Shown here one piece after another: positions 51,256-58,898 of a stretch of 64,000 nucleotides of DNA. Source of the stretch: an uncultured Lachnospiraceae bacterium (lineage in GTDB: Bacteria > Bacillota > Clostridia > Lachnospirales > Lachnospiraceae); NCBI GenBank assembly GCA_910589105.1, contig CAJUST010000002.1, positions 1 through 64,000 on the forward strand. The letters are read 5' to 3'. A program made the translations under genes and the position numbers. Each line of letters begins with the position of its first letter. The stretch's first letter is position 1. A model generated the notes under the pieces. It did not search any database. It was not told the DNA's origin and saw only the letters and a list, made by a program, of their open reading frames with translations.

Positions 51256-51302
51256 CAAAAAAACAGGGTCTCTGAAACATCTCAAATGTTTCAAAAACCC
51301 TG
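51256..51302 (-). terminator. Element-supplied terminator for tRNA-Leu
   Basis: On the minus strand CAGGGT, then GAAACAT, pair with ATGTTTC and ACCCTG, followed by TTTTTTTGC. It lies just inside the element, 8 bases after the tRNA 3' end, replacing the native terminator left beyond attL. Confidence 0.8.
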
Positions 51303-51307
51303 AAATC

Positions 51308-51357
51308 ATGCGGGTAACAGGACTTGAACCTGCACGGTCTCCCACCAGAACCTAAAT
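51308..51357. repeat. attR: 50-bp direct repeat in tRNA-Leu
   Basis: Identical to 34482-34531. It covers the 3' half of the tRNA gene plus 2 bases downstream, so integration keeps the tRNA whole. Confidence 0.93.
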
Positions 51358-51388
51358 CTGGCGCGTCTGCCAATTCCGCCATACCCGC
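51310..51388 (-). tRNA. tRNA-Leu (anticodon UAG)
   Basis: The acceptor arms GCGGGTA and TACCCGC pair; the anticodon stem CCAGA/TCTGG encloses TTTAGGT, giving anticodon TAG (reads CUA, CUN family); the T arm is GCAGG-TTCAAGT-CCTGT. A short variable region fits a class II leucine tRNA of reduced length (79 bases without CCA). It is the insertion site of the mobile element. The left end keeps a copy of its 3' half. Confidence 0.93.
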
Positions 51389-51400
51389 AAAACCTCTGTT

Positions 51401-51429
51401 ATTATAACTATTTTTATAAAGACTGTCAA
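51401..51429 (-). promoter_or_regulatory. Perfect consensus promoter of tRNA-Leu
   Basis: On the minus strand TTGACA (51429-51424) and TATAAT (51406-51401) are 17 bases apart, exactly the housekeeping consensus, 12 bases before the tRNA. The gap from 51430 to 51646 holds only AT-rich DNA with a weak TATAAT near 51591 that may serve the antiporter operon. Confidence 0.88.
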
Positions 51430-51646
51430 GCAAAACAAATAATCTGTGAAAGAGAGGAAGGGGACAATGCCGGATACAATCTCCAATCTTGTTGCAAATT
51501 TTGTGATTAGCTGTTAAATGCTGTATGGTAATTGCTATATCTATTTATGGAAAGTTTTTCCATACTGCTTATAAAACGCAAAAAAAATTATAATTTACTT
51601 GATTCTTCTATGCAATGGGTGTAAATTAATTTGGGGGTGTGAGAAT

Positions 51647-52147
51647 ATGTATCTTGTATTTCTATTATTATGGATTCTCCTCAATGGACAGTTGACAGGG
51701 GAGATTGTATGTTTTGGAATCGTGATTGCAGGGGCAATGTACGCATTCTTTTGTAAGTTTATGGATTATTCTATTGAAAAGGACATTCTTCTTTTACGGA
51801 AGCTTCCGCTTATTTTGCTGTATATTCTGGTTTTATTCTGGGAAATCATTAAGGCGAATGTAAGCGCGATTCGATTAACGTTAAGCTACCGAAATGAAAT
51901 TGATCCTGTTATTGTGCAATTCCAAACAGGATTAAAGACGGATCTTGCCAATGTGGTATTGGCAAATTCCATTACGCTGACGCCGGGGACAATTACCGTG
52001 GCGATGGAGGAAGATGAACTGACGGTTCATGCGTTGGACGTTAGTTTGGCGGCAGGCATGGACGACAGTGTGTTTGTCCATATGCTCCGCAGAATGGAAG
52101 CGATTGACGATGAAATGTTAAAGAAAAGGGGGAAGCGGCATGTATAG
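51647..52147 (+). CDS. mrpE: Na+/H+ antiporter subunit E (MrpE/MbhA-like), 166 aa
   Basis: First gene of a cation/proton antiporter operon in the membrane. Two to three N-terminal helices (MYLVFLLLWILLNGQLTGEI) precede a cytoplasmic MNHE domain with VIVQFQTGLKTDLANVVLAN, SITLTPGTITV and LTVHALDVS, which are the family's signature. The ATG 51647 follows GGGGGTG; an earlier in-frame ATG at 51599 lacks a site and breaks the signal helix. It overlaps the next gene by 8 bases. Confidence 0.92.
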   Translation: MYLVFLLLWILLNGQLTGEIVCFGIVIAGAMYAFFCKFMDYSIEKDILLLRKLPLILLYILVLFWEIIKANVSAIRLTLSYRNEIDPVIVQFQTGLKTDLANVVLANSITLTPGTITVAMEEDELTVHALDVSLAAGMDDSVFVHMLRRMEAIDDEMLKKRGKRHV

Positions 52148-52472
52148 CGGTATTGCGGCGTTAAATCAGGCGTATCACGGCTTGTTTGTCGTTTTGCTTG
52201 TAATCCTTGCCGTATTGTTTTTTGCCTGCCTGATACGGGCGGTGGCAGGGCCTAGAATGGCGGACAGGATTGTGGCAATCAATATGATGGGCACGATGGT
52301 TATGGTGGCGATTGCAATTCTTGCCGTTATGCTCAAGGAAGGGTATTTGGCGGACATCTGCCTGATTTATGCAATGATTAGTTTTTTGGCGGTCATAATT
52401 TTGACGAAAGTCTATATGGGCGTATATTTTGAAAGAGACGATGGGGAGGGCGATGCGCATGGCGGCGATTGA
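52140..52472 (+). CDS. mrpF: Antiporter subunit F (MrpF/MbhB-like), 110 aa
   Basis: Three membrane helices with the MrpF motif AGPRMADRIVAINMMGT between the first and second, and ICLIYAMISFLAVIIL near the end. The usual length is 90-100 residues, so it has a slightly long acidic tail. It overlaps the neighbours on both sides, in the order E-F-G seen in mrp and mbh operons. It stabilises the hydrophobic core of the complex. Confidence 0.92.
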   Translation: MYSGIAALNQAYHGLFVVLLVILAVLFFACLIRAVAGPRMADRIVAINMMGTMVMVAIAILAVMLKEGYLADICLIYAMISFLAVIILTKVYMGVYFERDDGEGDAHGGD

Positions 52473-52842
52473 ATGGATTCGGTTTGGGATTGTAATAGTG
52501 TTGCTGGTGTTCGGCATGTCGATTTTCTTTTTGGAAATTTTCGGGGTTTACCGTTTTAAATTTGTGCTAAACCGGATGCAGATCGCGGCGACGGGAGACA
52601 CGCTTGGCATTGGGCTTTGTTTAATCGGTCTTATGGTTGCAAACGGCTGGGATGCGACGACGGCGAAGCTTGCGCTTGTGATTGTGTTTTTATGGTGCGC
52701 ATCTCCCGTGTCTTCCCATATGATTGCCCGTCTGGAATATACGACGGATCAGACTTTGCTGGAAAACTGCCGTATGGTGAGCATGGAGGAAGCCGAAAAA
52801 GAAGCGGTCCGGAAAGGGGACGGGGAAGATGCAGATATTTAA
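52459..52842 (+). CDS. mrpG: Antiporter subunit G (MrpG/MbhC-like), 127 aa
   Basis: Three-helix MrpG/PhaG protein: FGMSIFFLEIFGVYRFK, then DTLGIGLCLIGLMVANG and a third helix ending ASPVSSHMIAR, where PVSSH matches the family's conserved P-x-S/A-H motif. The ATG at 52459 is 9 bases after GGAGG; earlier ATGs at 52429 and 52453 are upstream of or too close to it. It overlaps subunit F by 14 bases and the next gene by 14 bases. Confidence 0.9.
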   Translation: MAAIEWIRFGIVIVLLVFGMSIFFLEIFGVYRFKFVLNRMQIAATGDTLGIGLCLIGLMVANGWDATTAKLALVIVFLWCASPVSSHMIARLEYTTDQTLLENCRMVSMEEAEKEAVRKGDGEDADI

Positions 52843-53113
52843 TATGATTTTGCTCGGCTTTTTGATTGTCTGCGCTGTTTCGGTCAGTTTTTCAAAAAAC
52901 CTTTTAAATTCAATTTTGATTTTTATGTCATACAGCCTGATTATGTCGATTATCTGGATATTGCTGGAATCTCCGGATCTTGCGATTACGGAAGCGGCGG
53001 TTGGCGCCGGAGTGACGAGTATTTTGTTTTTTGTCACGCTGAAAAAAATCCATGCGCTGCGCCAAGAAGCGGAAAAGGAGGAGGACGATGAGCCATATCA
53101 GGAAACAGAGTGA
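52829..53113 (+). CDS. DUF4040/MbhD-like subunit, 94 aa
   Basis: Three helices with ESPDLAITEAAVGAGVTSILF, the signature of DUF4040, the piece that in classical Mrp is part of the C-terminal end of MrpA and in Mbh/Mbs complexes is the separate MbhD subunit. The acidic residues in this motif take part in ion passage in those complexes. Here it is a separate gene, which points to the Mbh-like layout. It overlaps its neighbours and ends in an acidic tail. Confidence 0.88.
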   Translation: MQIFNMILLGFLIVCAVSVSFSKNLLNSILIFMSYSLIMSIIWILLESPDLAITEAAVGAGVTSILFFVTLKKIHALRQEAEKEEDDEPYQETE

Positions 53114-54050
53114 ATACGAAAAAACGTTTGCGTTTCATTTTTTCAGATGGCTGGGCGGAGAAAAAGATGCATTTATGGGAAATATGGAAATGCATCCCCA
53201 GAAGGAGTATGCCGAAGCGGAAACGACGATTGAAGAACGTTTAAGAGACAGAAGGCAGGCTTTGTCGGAAGTGTATGACAGAAGGCACAATAAAGAATTG
53301 AAATTTTTTAATGTCCTATATAAGTGTATGAGCGTAGTCTTTTGCATTGCTTTGGTATTTGTGCTGGTGTATATGGTTTCCTATCTGCCAAGCGTTGGGG
53401 CGGAAGATAAACCGACGAATAATATTGTATCGGAGACTTATATATCAGATGGCTTAAAAGATACGGGAGCCGTCAATATCGTTACGGGCATGATTCTTTC
53501 GTACCGCGCGTTTGATACGTTTGGTGAGACGAATGTGCTGTTTATTGCGACTTGCTGCGTCATGATTATGCTGATGGTAGATGAGGATAAAATTCGGGAA
53601 AATAAGGAGTCGAACGATCGTGGCTTTGAGCCGAAGAATAATTTAATCTTAAAGAAAGTTGCGACGCTTATCGTTCCGTTGGTGTTTTTGTTTGGGATCT
53701 ATATTATTTTAAACGGGCACTTATCGCCGGGCGGCGGTTTTTCCGGAGGGGCGATGATTGGGGCGGGCATGATTTTATATGTTGCGGCGTTCGGTTTTGA
53801 TAAGACGGAGAAGTTTTTTAATGAAAAGGTTTATAAATGTATTAAGGTGACGGCGTTAATCTGTTATGGCTGTATCGTGACGTATTATTTCCTGACCGGC
53901 GCGAACGGATTAGAGAGTATTATCCCGCTGGGAAAAGCCGGAAAGATTTTAAGCGGCGGCATTACGCTTCCAATTAATATTTTTGTCGGATCGGAAGTGG
54001 CATGCACTATGTATGCGTTTTACGCGTTGTTTCGGAGGGGAGGATTATAA
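53088..54050 (+). CDS. mrpB: Fused MbhE-like and MrpB subunit, 320 aa
   Basis: The protein combines two normally separate parts. Residues 1-75 are a hydrophilic charged extension. Residues 80-170 form an MbhE-like part with two helices and VNIVTGMILSYRAFDTFGET, matching the conserved N-x-VT-x-I-x-Y/F-R-x-xDT-x-GE pattern. Residues about 190-315 are a MnhB domain: FLFGIYIILNGHLSPGGGFS then GGAMIGAGMILYVAAF. ATG 53088 follows AGGAGGAGG; the longer start at 53052 overlaps the upstream gene without a site. It holds the position of MbhE and MbhF in the order. Confidence 0.9.
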   Translation: MSHIRKQSEYEKTFAFHFFRWLGGEKDAFMGNMEMHPQKEYAEAETTIEERLRDRRQALSEVYDRRHNKELKFFNVLYKCMSVVFCIALVFVLVYMVSYLPSVGAEDKPTNNIVSETYISDGLKDTGAVNIVTGMILSYRAFDTFGETNVLFIATCCVMIMLMVDEDKIRENKESNDRGFEPKNNLILKKVATLIVPLVFLFGIYIILNGHLSPGGGFSGGAMIGAGMILYVAAFGFDKTEKFFNEKVYKCIKVTALICYGCIVTYYFLTGANGLESIIPLGKAGKILSGGITLPINIFVGSEVACTMYAFYALFRRGGL

Positions 54051-54424
54051 TGGGCGGACATCTGCTTGCAAACTATGCGGAAGCGGTGGCGATTCTATTG
54101 TTTGGAATTGGATTTACAAACCTGCTTTTACAGAAAAATATGATAAAAAAGATTATCGGATTGAATATTATGGACACTGCCGTTTATCTGTTTCTTGCGG
54201 AAAAAGGCTATATCGCCGGGCATATTGCGCCGATAGTGGTAAACGGCGATGTAAGCCCGGAAACGTATATCAATCCGGTGCCAAGCGGCCTTGTGCTGAC
54301 GGGGATTGTCGTGTCGGTGTCGGTGACGGCGCTTATGCTTTCTCTGACAATCCGGCTTTACCGCAGATATCATACGTTGGATTTAGATGAAATTTCGATA
54401 AGAGTAAAGAGGGAAGAACGATAA
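54050..54424 (+). CDS. mrpC: Antiporter subunit C (MrpC/NuoK-like), 124 aa
   Basis: Three-helix NuoK-type subunit: LLFGIGFTNLLLQKNMIKKI, GLNIMDTAVYLFL and VPSGLVLTGIVVSVSVTALM, the last matching the PQALVLTAIVI signature of MrpC. The extracellular loop between helices two and three carries a longer insert (about 15 residues) around NGDVSPETYINP. Its ATG overlaps the preceding stop by one base, and the next gene starts in its own stop. AGGGGAGG is the ribosome site. Confidence 0.92.
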   Translation: MGGHLLANYAEAVAILLFGIGFTNLLLQKNMIKKIIGLNIMDTAVYLFLAEKGYIAGHIAPIVVNGDVSPETYINPVPSGLVLTGIVVSVSVTALMLSLTIRLYRRYHTLDLDEISIRVKREER

Positions 54425-55914
54425 TGGAGATAATAAAAAATTTCCCATGCCTTTCAATCCTGCTGTGCATGTTTGCGGCGATTATCAGTTCAGCGTTGAA
54501 AGGCAGGGGAGCAAGATGGCTTAATTCCTTTGTAATAGCGGCAGTCAGCGTCTTGTCATTTGCCGTATTGTATTTGACGATCACGACAAAAGAAAGCTAT
54601 GTCTATGTGATGGGGCATTTTCCGGCGCCGTTTGGGAATGAAATCCGTTTTGGTTCTTTAGAAGCCGGAATGGCGTTATTTTTCTGTGTAATTATGATGC
54701 TTTCTTTAAATGGGGGAAGAAAGAAATTACTGCTTGAAATCAATCCCGCCAAGGAAAACCTCTATTACATTATGGTGGATTTGCTTTTGAGTTCTCTTTT
54801 GGCGCTTGTGTATACGAACGACTTGTTTACTGCGTATGTTTTTGTAGAGATAAATACAATTTCCGCCTGCGGATTAATTATGATTACGGAGCGGGGGCAT
54901 ACGATTGAAGCGGCAACGCGTTATATGATTATGAGCCTATTGGGTTCCGGGCTTTTTTTAATTGGAATCTGCCTGCTTTACGATTTGACAGGGCATCTTT
55001 TAATGAGCAATATCAAGGCGGGCATTGATGCGATTGTGGCAAACGGGACGTACCATACGCCGCTTTTAGTTACGATTGCGCTGATTGTCGTCGGGCTTGC
55101 AATTAAAAGCGCGCTGTTTCCGTTCCATGCGTGGCTCCCGAACGCTTATGGGTATTCCACGGTTTCTTCCGCGGCGATTTTGTCAAGCCTTGTTTCAAAA
55201 GGGTATATTTTTTTACTGATTAAGATTATTTACCGCGTAATAGGATTTGATACATTTAGGGACAGTAAAATTATTAATGTTCTTTTTGTGTTTGGCCTTG
55301 CCGGCATGATTATGGGCTCTTTGAGCGCAATACGGGAAAATGACATTCGCAGAATGATTTCATTTTCATCTGTGGCGCAGATTGGCTATATCTATATGGG
55401 GTTTGGGCTTGGCACGGCGGTCGGCATGGTGGCGTCTGTGTTCCATATGCTGTCCCATGCGGCGACAAAATCACTTTTGTTTGTTTCCGGTTCGGGCCTT
55501 ACTGATGTGTCGGGGGGCCATAAGGAGTTTTTGGAGCTGACCGGCTCGGCTTACCGCAATATATGCGCAGGTCTTGCGTTTACCGTCGGTTCGCTTTCTA
55601 TGGTAGGCATTCCGGTTTTTTCTGGATTTGTCAGTAAGCTTTTGTTTTCACAAGCGGCGATTTTAAATGAACATAAAGTGCTTCCGACGTTAATTGCCCT
55701 TGCCATCAGCACGATTTTAAATACCATTTATTTTATGAAAACAGTGATTCGGATTTATACTCCGGCGCATGGCAAATACGCATCGGCGTCATGGAAGGAA
55801 AATCCGGCGTATGCCGTTACGCTGTTGTTGTTTATTATATTGAATGTTGTGCTTGGCATGTGTTCACAGCCGATTACGGACTGGATTGCGCAGGGATTAT
55901 CCGTTTTTGCATAG
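54424..55914 (+). CDS. mrpD: Antiporter subunit D (MrpD/NuoN-like), 496 aa
   Basis: Large proton-translocating subunit with about 14 helices. Key charged residues of the family are present: Glu in FTAYVFVEINTISACG, Lys in AIKSALFPFHAWLPNAYGY, and a second half with ISFSSVAQIGYIYMGF and MLSHAATKSLLFVSG. This is the first of four NuoL/M/N-type proteins in a row. It overlaps subunit C by one base. Confidence 0.92.
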   Translation: MEIIKNFPCLSILLCMFAAIISSALKGRGARWLNSFVIAAVSVLSFAVLYLTITTKESYVYVMGHFPAPFGNEIRFGSLEAGMALFFCVIMMLSLNGGRKKLLLEINPAKENLYYIMVDLLLSSLLALVYTNDLFTAYVFVEINTISACGLIMITERGHTIEAATRYMIMSLLGSGLFLIGICLLYDLTGHLLMSNIKAGIDAIVANGTYHTPLLVTIALIVVGLAIKSALFPFHAWLPNAYGYSTVSSAAILSSLVSKGYIFLLIKIIYRVIGFDTFRDSKIINVLFVFGLAGMIMGSLSAIRENDIRRMISFSSVAQIGYIYMGFGLGTAVGMVASVFHMLSHAATKSLLFVSGSGLTDVSGGHKEFLELTGSAYRNICAGLAFTVGSLSMVGIPVFSGFVSKLLFSQAAILNEHKVLPTLIALAISTILNTIYFMKTVIRIYTPAHGKYASASWKENPAYAVTLLLFIILNVVLGMCSQPITDWIAQGLSVFA

Positions 55915-55926
55915 GAGGAGAGAGAC

Positions 55927-57399
55927 ATGGAGCAACTGTTGCTTTGGCCGGTATTTTGCCCAATTCTGGCAGGGATTGCATTATTGTTTAAAAAGGAATT
56001 TAAACAGAGGAAAACATTGCTTGTTTTTGTGGGAAGCATTCTGCTTGTCAGCGGTATTTTAGCAATCTATGGGATTTTTGCAGTGGAGGGCGGCGTGACT
56101 TTATTTTACCTGACTAAGACGCTTCCGGTTTATTTTAAGCTGGATATGCTGGGAAAGTTTTTTACGTTTGTCGTTGTCATTGTCTGGATTTTAGCGGGCT
56201 TTTTTTCCTTTGAATATATGAAGCATGAAAAAAATGAAAAACGGTATTACGCATTTTACCTGATTGTATTTGGCGTATTGATTGGTCTGGATTTTTCAGG
56301 AAATTTGATTACCATGTATCTGTTTTATGAGTTTATGACGCTGACTTCCATGCCGCTTGTCCTGCATAACCAGTCAAGGGAAGCGGTGATGGCGGCTTTG
56401 AAATACCTTTTCTTTTCATTTGCGGGCGCATATATGGCGTTGTTTGGCGTTTATTTTATTTCCCGTTATGGGACGACGCTTGAATTTACGGCAGGCGGCG
56501 TAATTGAAGCAGGCGTTTTGCAGCAGCATAGCGCGTTGTTTTTGACAGTCACGATGTGTATGCTGATAGGATTTGGCGTAAAAGCAGGCATGTTTCCATT
56601 GCACGCGTGGCTTCCTGCCGCGCATCCGGTCGCTCCGGGGCCTGCATCCGCCGTGTTGTCCGGCATTATTGTAAAGGGCGGCGTATTGGCGGTTATCCGT
56701 GTGGTTTACCAGCTTATCGGCGTTGAGTTTTTACGCGGGAGCATTGTGCAGACGGTGTGGATGGCATTAACGCTTATCACGGTGTTTATGGGTTCCATGC
56801 TTGCATTCAGAGAGCCTGTGTTAAAAAAGCGGCTTGCGTATTCAACAGTCAGCCAGCTTTCCTATATTTTGTTTGGGTTATCGGTTATGCAGCCGCAGGC
56901 GCTGACCGGATCTCTTTTGCATGTGGCGGCTCACGCGTTTATAAAAACGGCTCTGTTTTTGGGCGCATCGGCGGTGATTTACCGGACAGGCGCGACGCGG
57001 GTGGAAGATTTAAGGGGCATTGGAAAGGGAATGCCTGTGACAATCTGGTGTTATACGATTGTTTCACTGGGGCTGATTGGGATTCCGCCTTTAAGCGGGT
57101 TTATTAGCAAATGGTATTTGGCGACGGGGGCGCTTGATTCCGGAATGGCTGTTTTTTCGTGGCTTGGGCCTGTTACGCTTTTAGTCAGCGCGCTGCTTAC
57201 GGCGGGTTATCTTCTTCCGGTTACGATGCAAGGGTTTTTTCCGGGGGAAGGGTATGACTGGAAACGGTTTGCAGGCAAAGAACCGTCTTATCTTATGCTT
57301 GTTCCCCTGCTTGCGTTGGCGGTTTTGACAATTCTCATTGGCGTTTTGCCAAATGGGCTGACAGAAGAATTTGCGGCGTTTGCCGCCCAAGTGATGTAA
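55927..57399 (+). CDS. Second NuoL/M-like antiporter subunit, 490 aa
   Basis: Proton-pumping membrane subunit with the Glu motif LFYEFMTLTSMPLVLH and the Lys motif GFGVKAGMFPLHAWLPAAHP, followed by VAPGPASAVLSGIIVKGG and LAYSTVSQLSYILFGLS. These are complete, so it should be functional. It begins 12 bases after subunit D with GGAGGAG. Classical Mrp has only two such large proteins (A and D), so this is an extra module. Confidence 0.93.
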   Translation: MEQLLLWPVFCPILAGIALLFKKEFKQRKTLLVFVGSILLVSGILAIYGIFAVEGGVTLFYLTKTLPVYFKLDMLGKFFTFVVVIVWILAGFFSFEYMKHEKNEKRYYAFYLIVFGVLIGLDFSGNLITMYLFYEFMTLTSMPLVLHNQSREAVMAALKYLFFSFAGAYMALFGVYFISRYGTTLEFTAGGVIEAGVLQQHSALFLTVTMCMLIGFGVKAGMFPLHAWLPAAHPVAPGPASAVLSGIIVKGGVLAVIRVVYQLIGVEFLRGSIVQTVWMALTLITVFMGSMLAFREPVLKKRLAYSTVSQLSYILFGLSVMQPQALTGSLLHVAAHAFIKTALFLGASAVIYRTGATRVEDLRGIGKGMPVTIWCYTIVSLGLIGIPPLSGFISKWYLATGALDSGMAVFSWLGPVTLLVSALLTAGYLLPVTMQGFFPGEGYDWKRFAGKEPSYLMLVPLLALAVLTILIGVLPNGLTEEFAAFAAQVM

Positions 57400-57411
57400 G
57401 GAGGGGAATCT

Positions 57412-58887
57412 ATGAGCGCAATTTATTTATTTATCGTAATACTGATTCCCTGCATTGGCGGCGCCCTGACGGCGGTTATCCCTTGGAAAAAGCGGATTTA
57501 TATGCTGATTTATCTGGAGTTTGTCGTAACGCTTACTTCGGCGCTGGTCTGGATGCTTTTATTAAACCGTCCGGACGGGTCTTTTACGCTTTTAAATTTT
57601 GCCGGAAATTTAAAAATCGCTTTTCAGTTAGACGGGCTTGGCTGTATTTTTGCAGGATTGATTTCTTTTTTATGGCCGCTTGCCGTGTTGTATTCGTTTG
57701 AATATATGACAAAAGAGAAACATGAGAAAGTGTTTTTCATGTTTTATACGATTACTTACGGGGTAACGCTTGGGATTGCTTTAGCGGATAATTTTCTGAC
57801 AATGTATTGCTTTTATGAAATGCTTACGCTTGTGACAGTTCCTTTAGTTATGCACACGCTGACGCGGGAGGCGGTTTTGGCAAGCCGGAAGTATTTGTAT
57901 TATTCGATTGGCGGCGCGGCGTTTGCTTTTATCGGCATGATTTTTATTCTGGTATTTGGGCAGACTTCAGATTTTGCATTAGGTGGGGTGTTAAATCCCG
58001 AAGCGATTGTGGGCCATGAGAATATTTTTCTTTTGATTTATGTATTCAGTTTTTTTGGCTTTGGCGTAAAAGCGGCAATCTGCCCGCTTAATTCATGGCT
58101 GCCTCAGGCAGGCGTTGCGCCTACGCCGGTAACGGCGCTTCTTCATGCAGTGGCAGTCGTAAAATCCGGCGCGTTTGCAATTATGCGTCTGACATTTTAC
58201 TGTTTTGGCGTTGGTTTTTTGAAAGGGACGTGGGCGCAATATCTTCTGATGGCGGTAGTGATGTTTACGGTTGTCTATGGATGCAGTATGGCGCTAAAAG
58301 AGACGCATTTGAAACGCCGCCTTGCATATTCGACAATCAGTAATCTGTCTTATATTTTATTTGGCGTGACAATTATGACTCCGCTTGGGCTGGCGGCGGC
58401 TTTAAGCCATATGGTGTTCCATGCGTTTATGAAAATCGCATCCTTTTTTTGCGCGGGCGCCATTATGCATCAGACAGAGCGCCATTATATCCATCAGTTA
58501 GATGGGTTTGGAAGAAAAATGCCAAAGGTGTTTGCGGTGTTTACGGTTTCTTCTCTTGCGCTGATGGGCGTGCCCGGTTTATGTGGGTTTATCAGTAAGT
58601 GGAATCTGGCTTCTGCCGCATTGGAAAGTGAAGAAGTCATTGCTTATGTTGGCGTGGGCGCTTTATTAGTCTCTGCCCTTCTTACGGCAATGTATATGCT
58701 GACGATTGTTGCGCGGGCATATTTTCCAAGCGCGGATTTTGATTATAATACGATAAAAGACGTCAAAGACCCGAATTGGCTGATGCTTGCGCCATTGTTT
58801 ATTTTTGTGGCGGGCATGGCAGTGTTTGGGCTGCATTCTGCTCCGTTTATGGAAATTGTAACAGCGGTTGCAGAGGGGAGTTTTTAG
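57412..58887 (+). CDS. Third NuoL/M-like antiporter subunit, 491 aa
   Basis: Relative of the preceding subunit, probably a tandem duplication: shared FSFEYM/YSFEYM-type, FYEMLTLVTVPLVMHTL and YSTISNLSYILFGV. In the Lys motif it reads VKAAICPLNSWLPQAGVAP, so the usual His of PLHAWLP is replaced by Asn, which may alter proton path or ion choice. GGAGGGG precedes the start; 12 bases separate it from the second copy. Confidence 0.92.
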   Translation: MSAIYLFIVILIPCIGGALTAVIPWKKRIYMLIYLEFVVTLTSALVWMLLLNRPDGSFTLLNFAGNLKIAFQLDGLGCIFAGLISFLWPLAVLYSFEYMTKEKHEKVFFMFYTITYGVTLGIALADNFLTMYCFYEMLTLVTVPLVMHTLTREAVLASRKYLYYSIGGAAFAFIGMIFILVFGQTSDFALGGVLNPEAIVGHENIFLLIYVFSFFGFGVKAAICPLNSWLPQAGVAPTPVTALLHAVAVVKSGAFAIMRLTFYCFGVGFLKGTWAQYLLMAVVMFTVVYGCSMALKETHLKRRLAYSTISNLSYILFGVTIMTPLGLAAALSHMVFHAFMKIASFFCAGAIMHQTERHYIHQLDGFGRKMPKVFAVFTVSSLALMGVPGLCGFISKWNLASAALESEEVIAYVGVGALLVSALLTAMYMLTIVARAYFPSADFDYNTIKDVKDPNWLMLAPLFIFVAGMAVFGLHSAPFMEIVTAVAEGSF

Positions 58888-58898
58888 GAGGATTTCAT

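Larger units (their letters stand above)
34482..51357. mobile_element. Integrative mobilizable element in tRNA-Leu(UAG), about 16.8 kb
   Basis: The element is bounded by perfect 50-bp repeats, with the intact tRNA at the right end. Inside lie a tyrosine integrase and excisionase near the right side, a MobC and relaxase pair near the left, TA-like genes, a large surface protein, a recombination module and an ATPase. No conjugative pilus, VirB4-like or TraG-like gene is present, so it must rely on another element for transfer. GC content looks mosaic: 38-46 kb is more GC-rich than the ends. Several genes carry lesions, but integrase, relaxase and excisionase frames are open. Confidence 0.88.

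Noticed and set aside
34482-51357. Prophage
   Set aside because: YqaJ and Rad52-like proteins are phage-like, but no terminase, capsid, portal, tail or lysis genes are present, and there is a relaxase.
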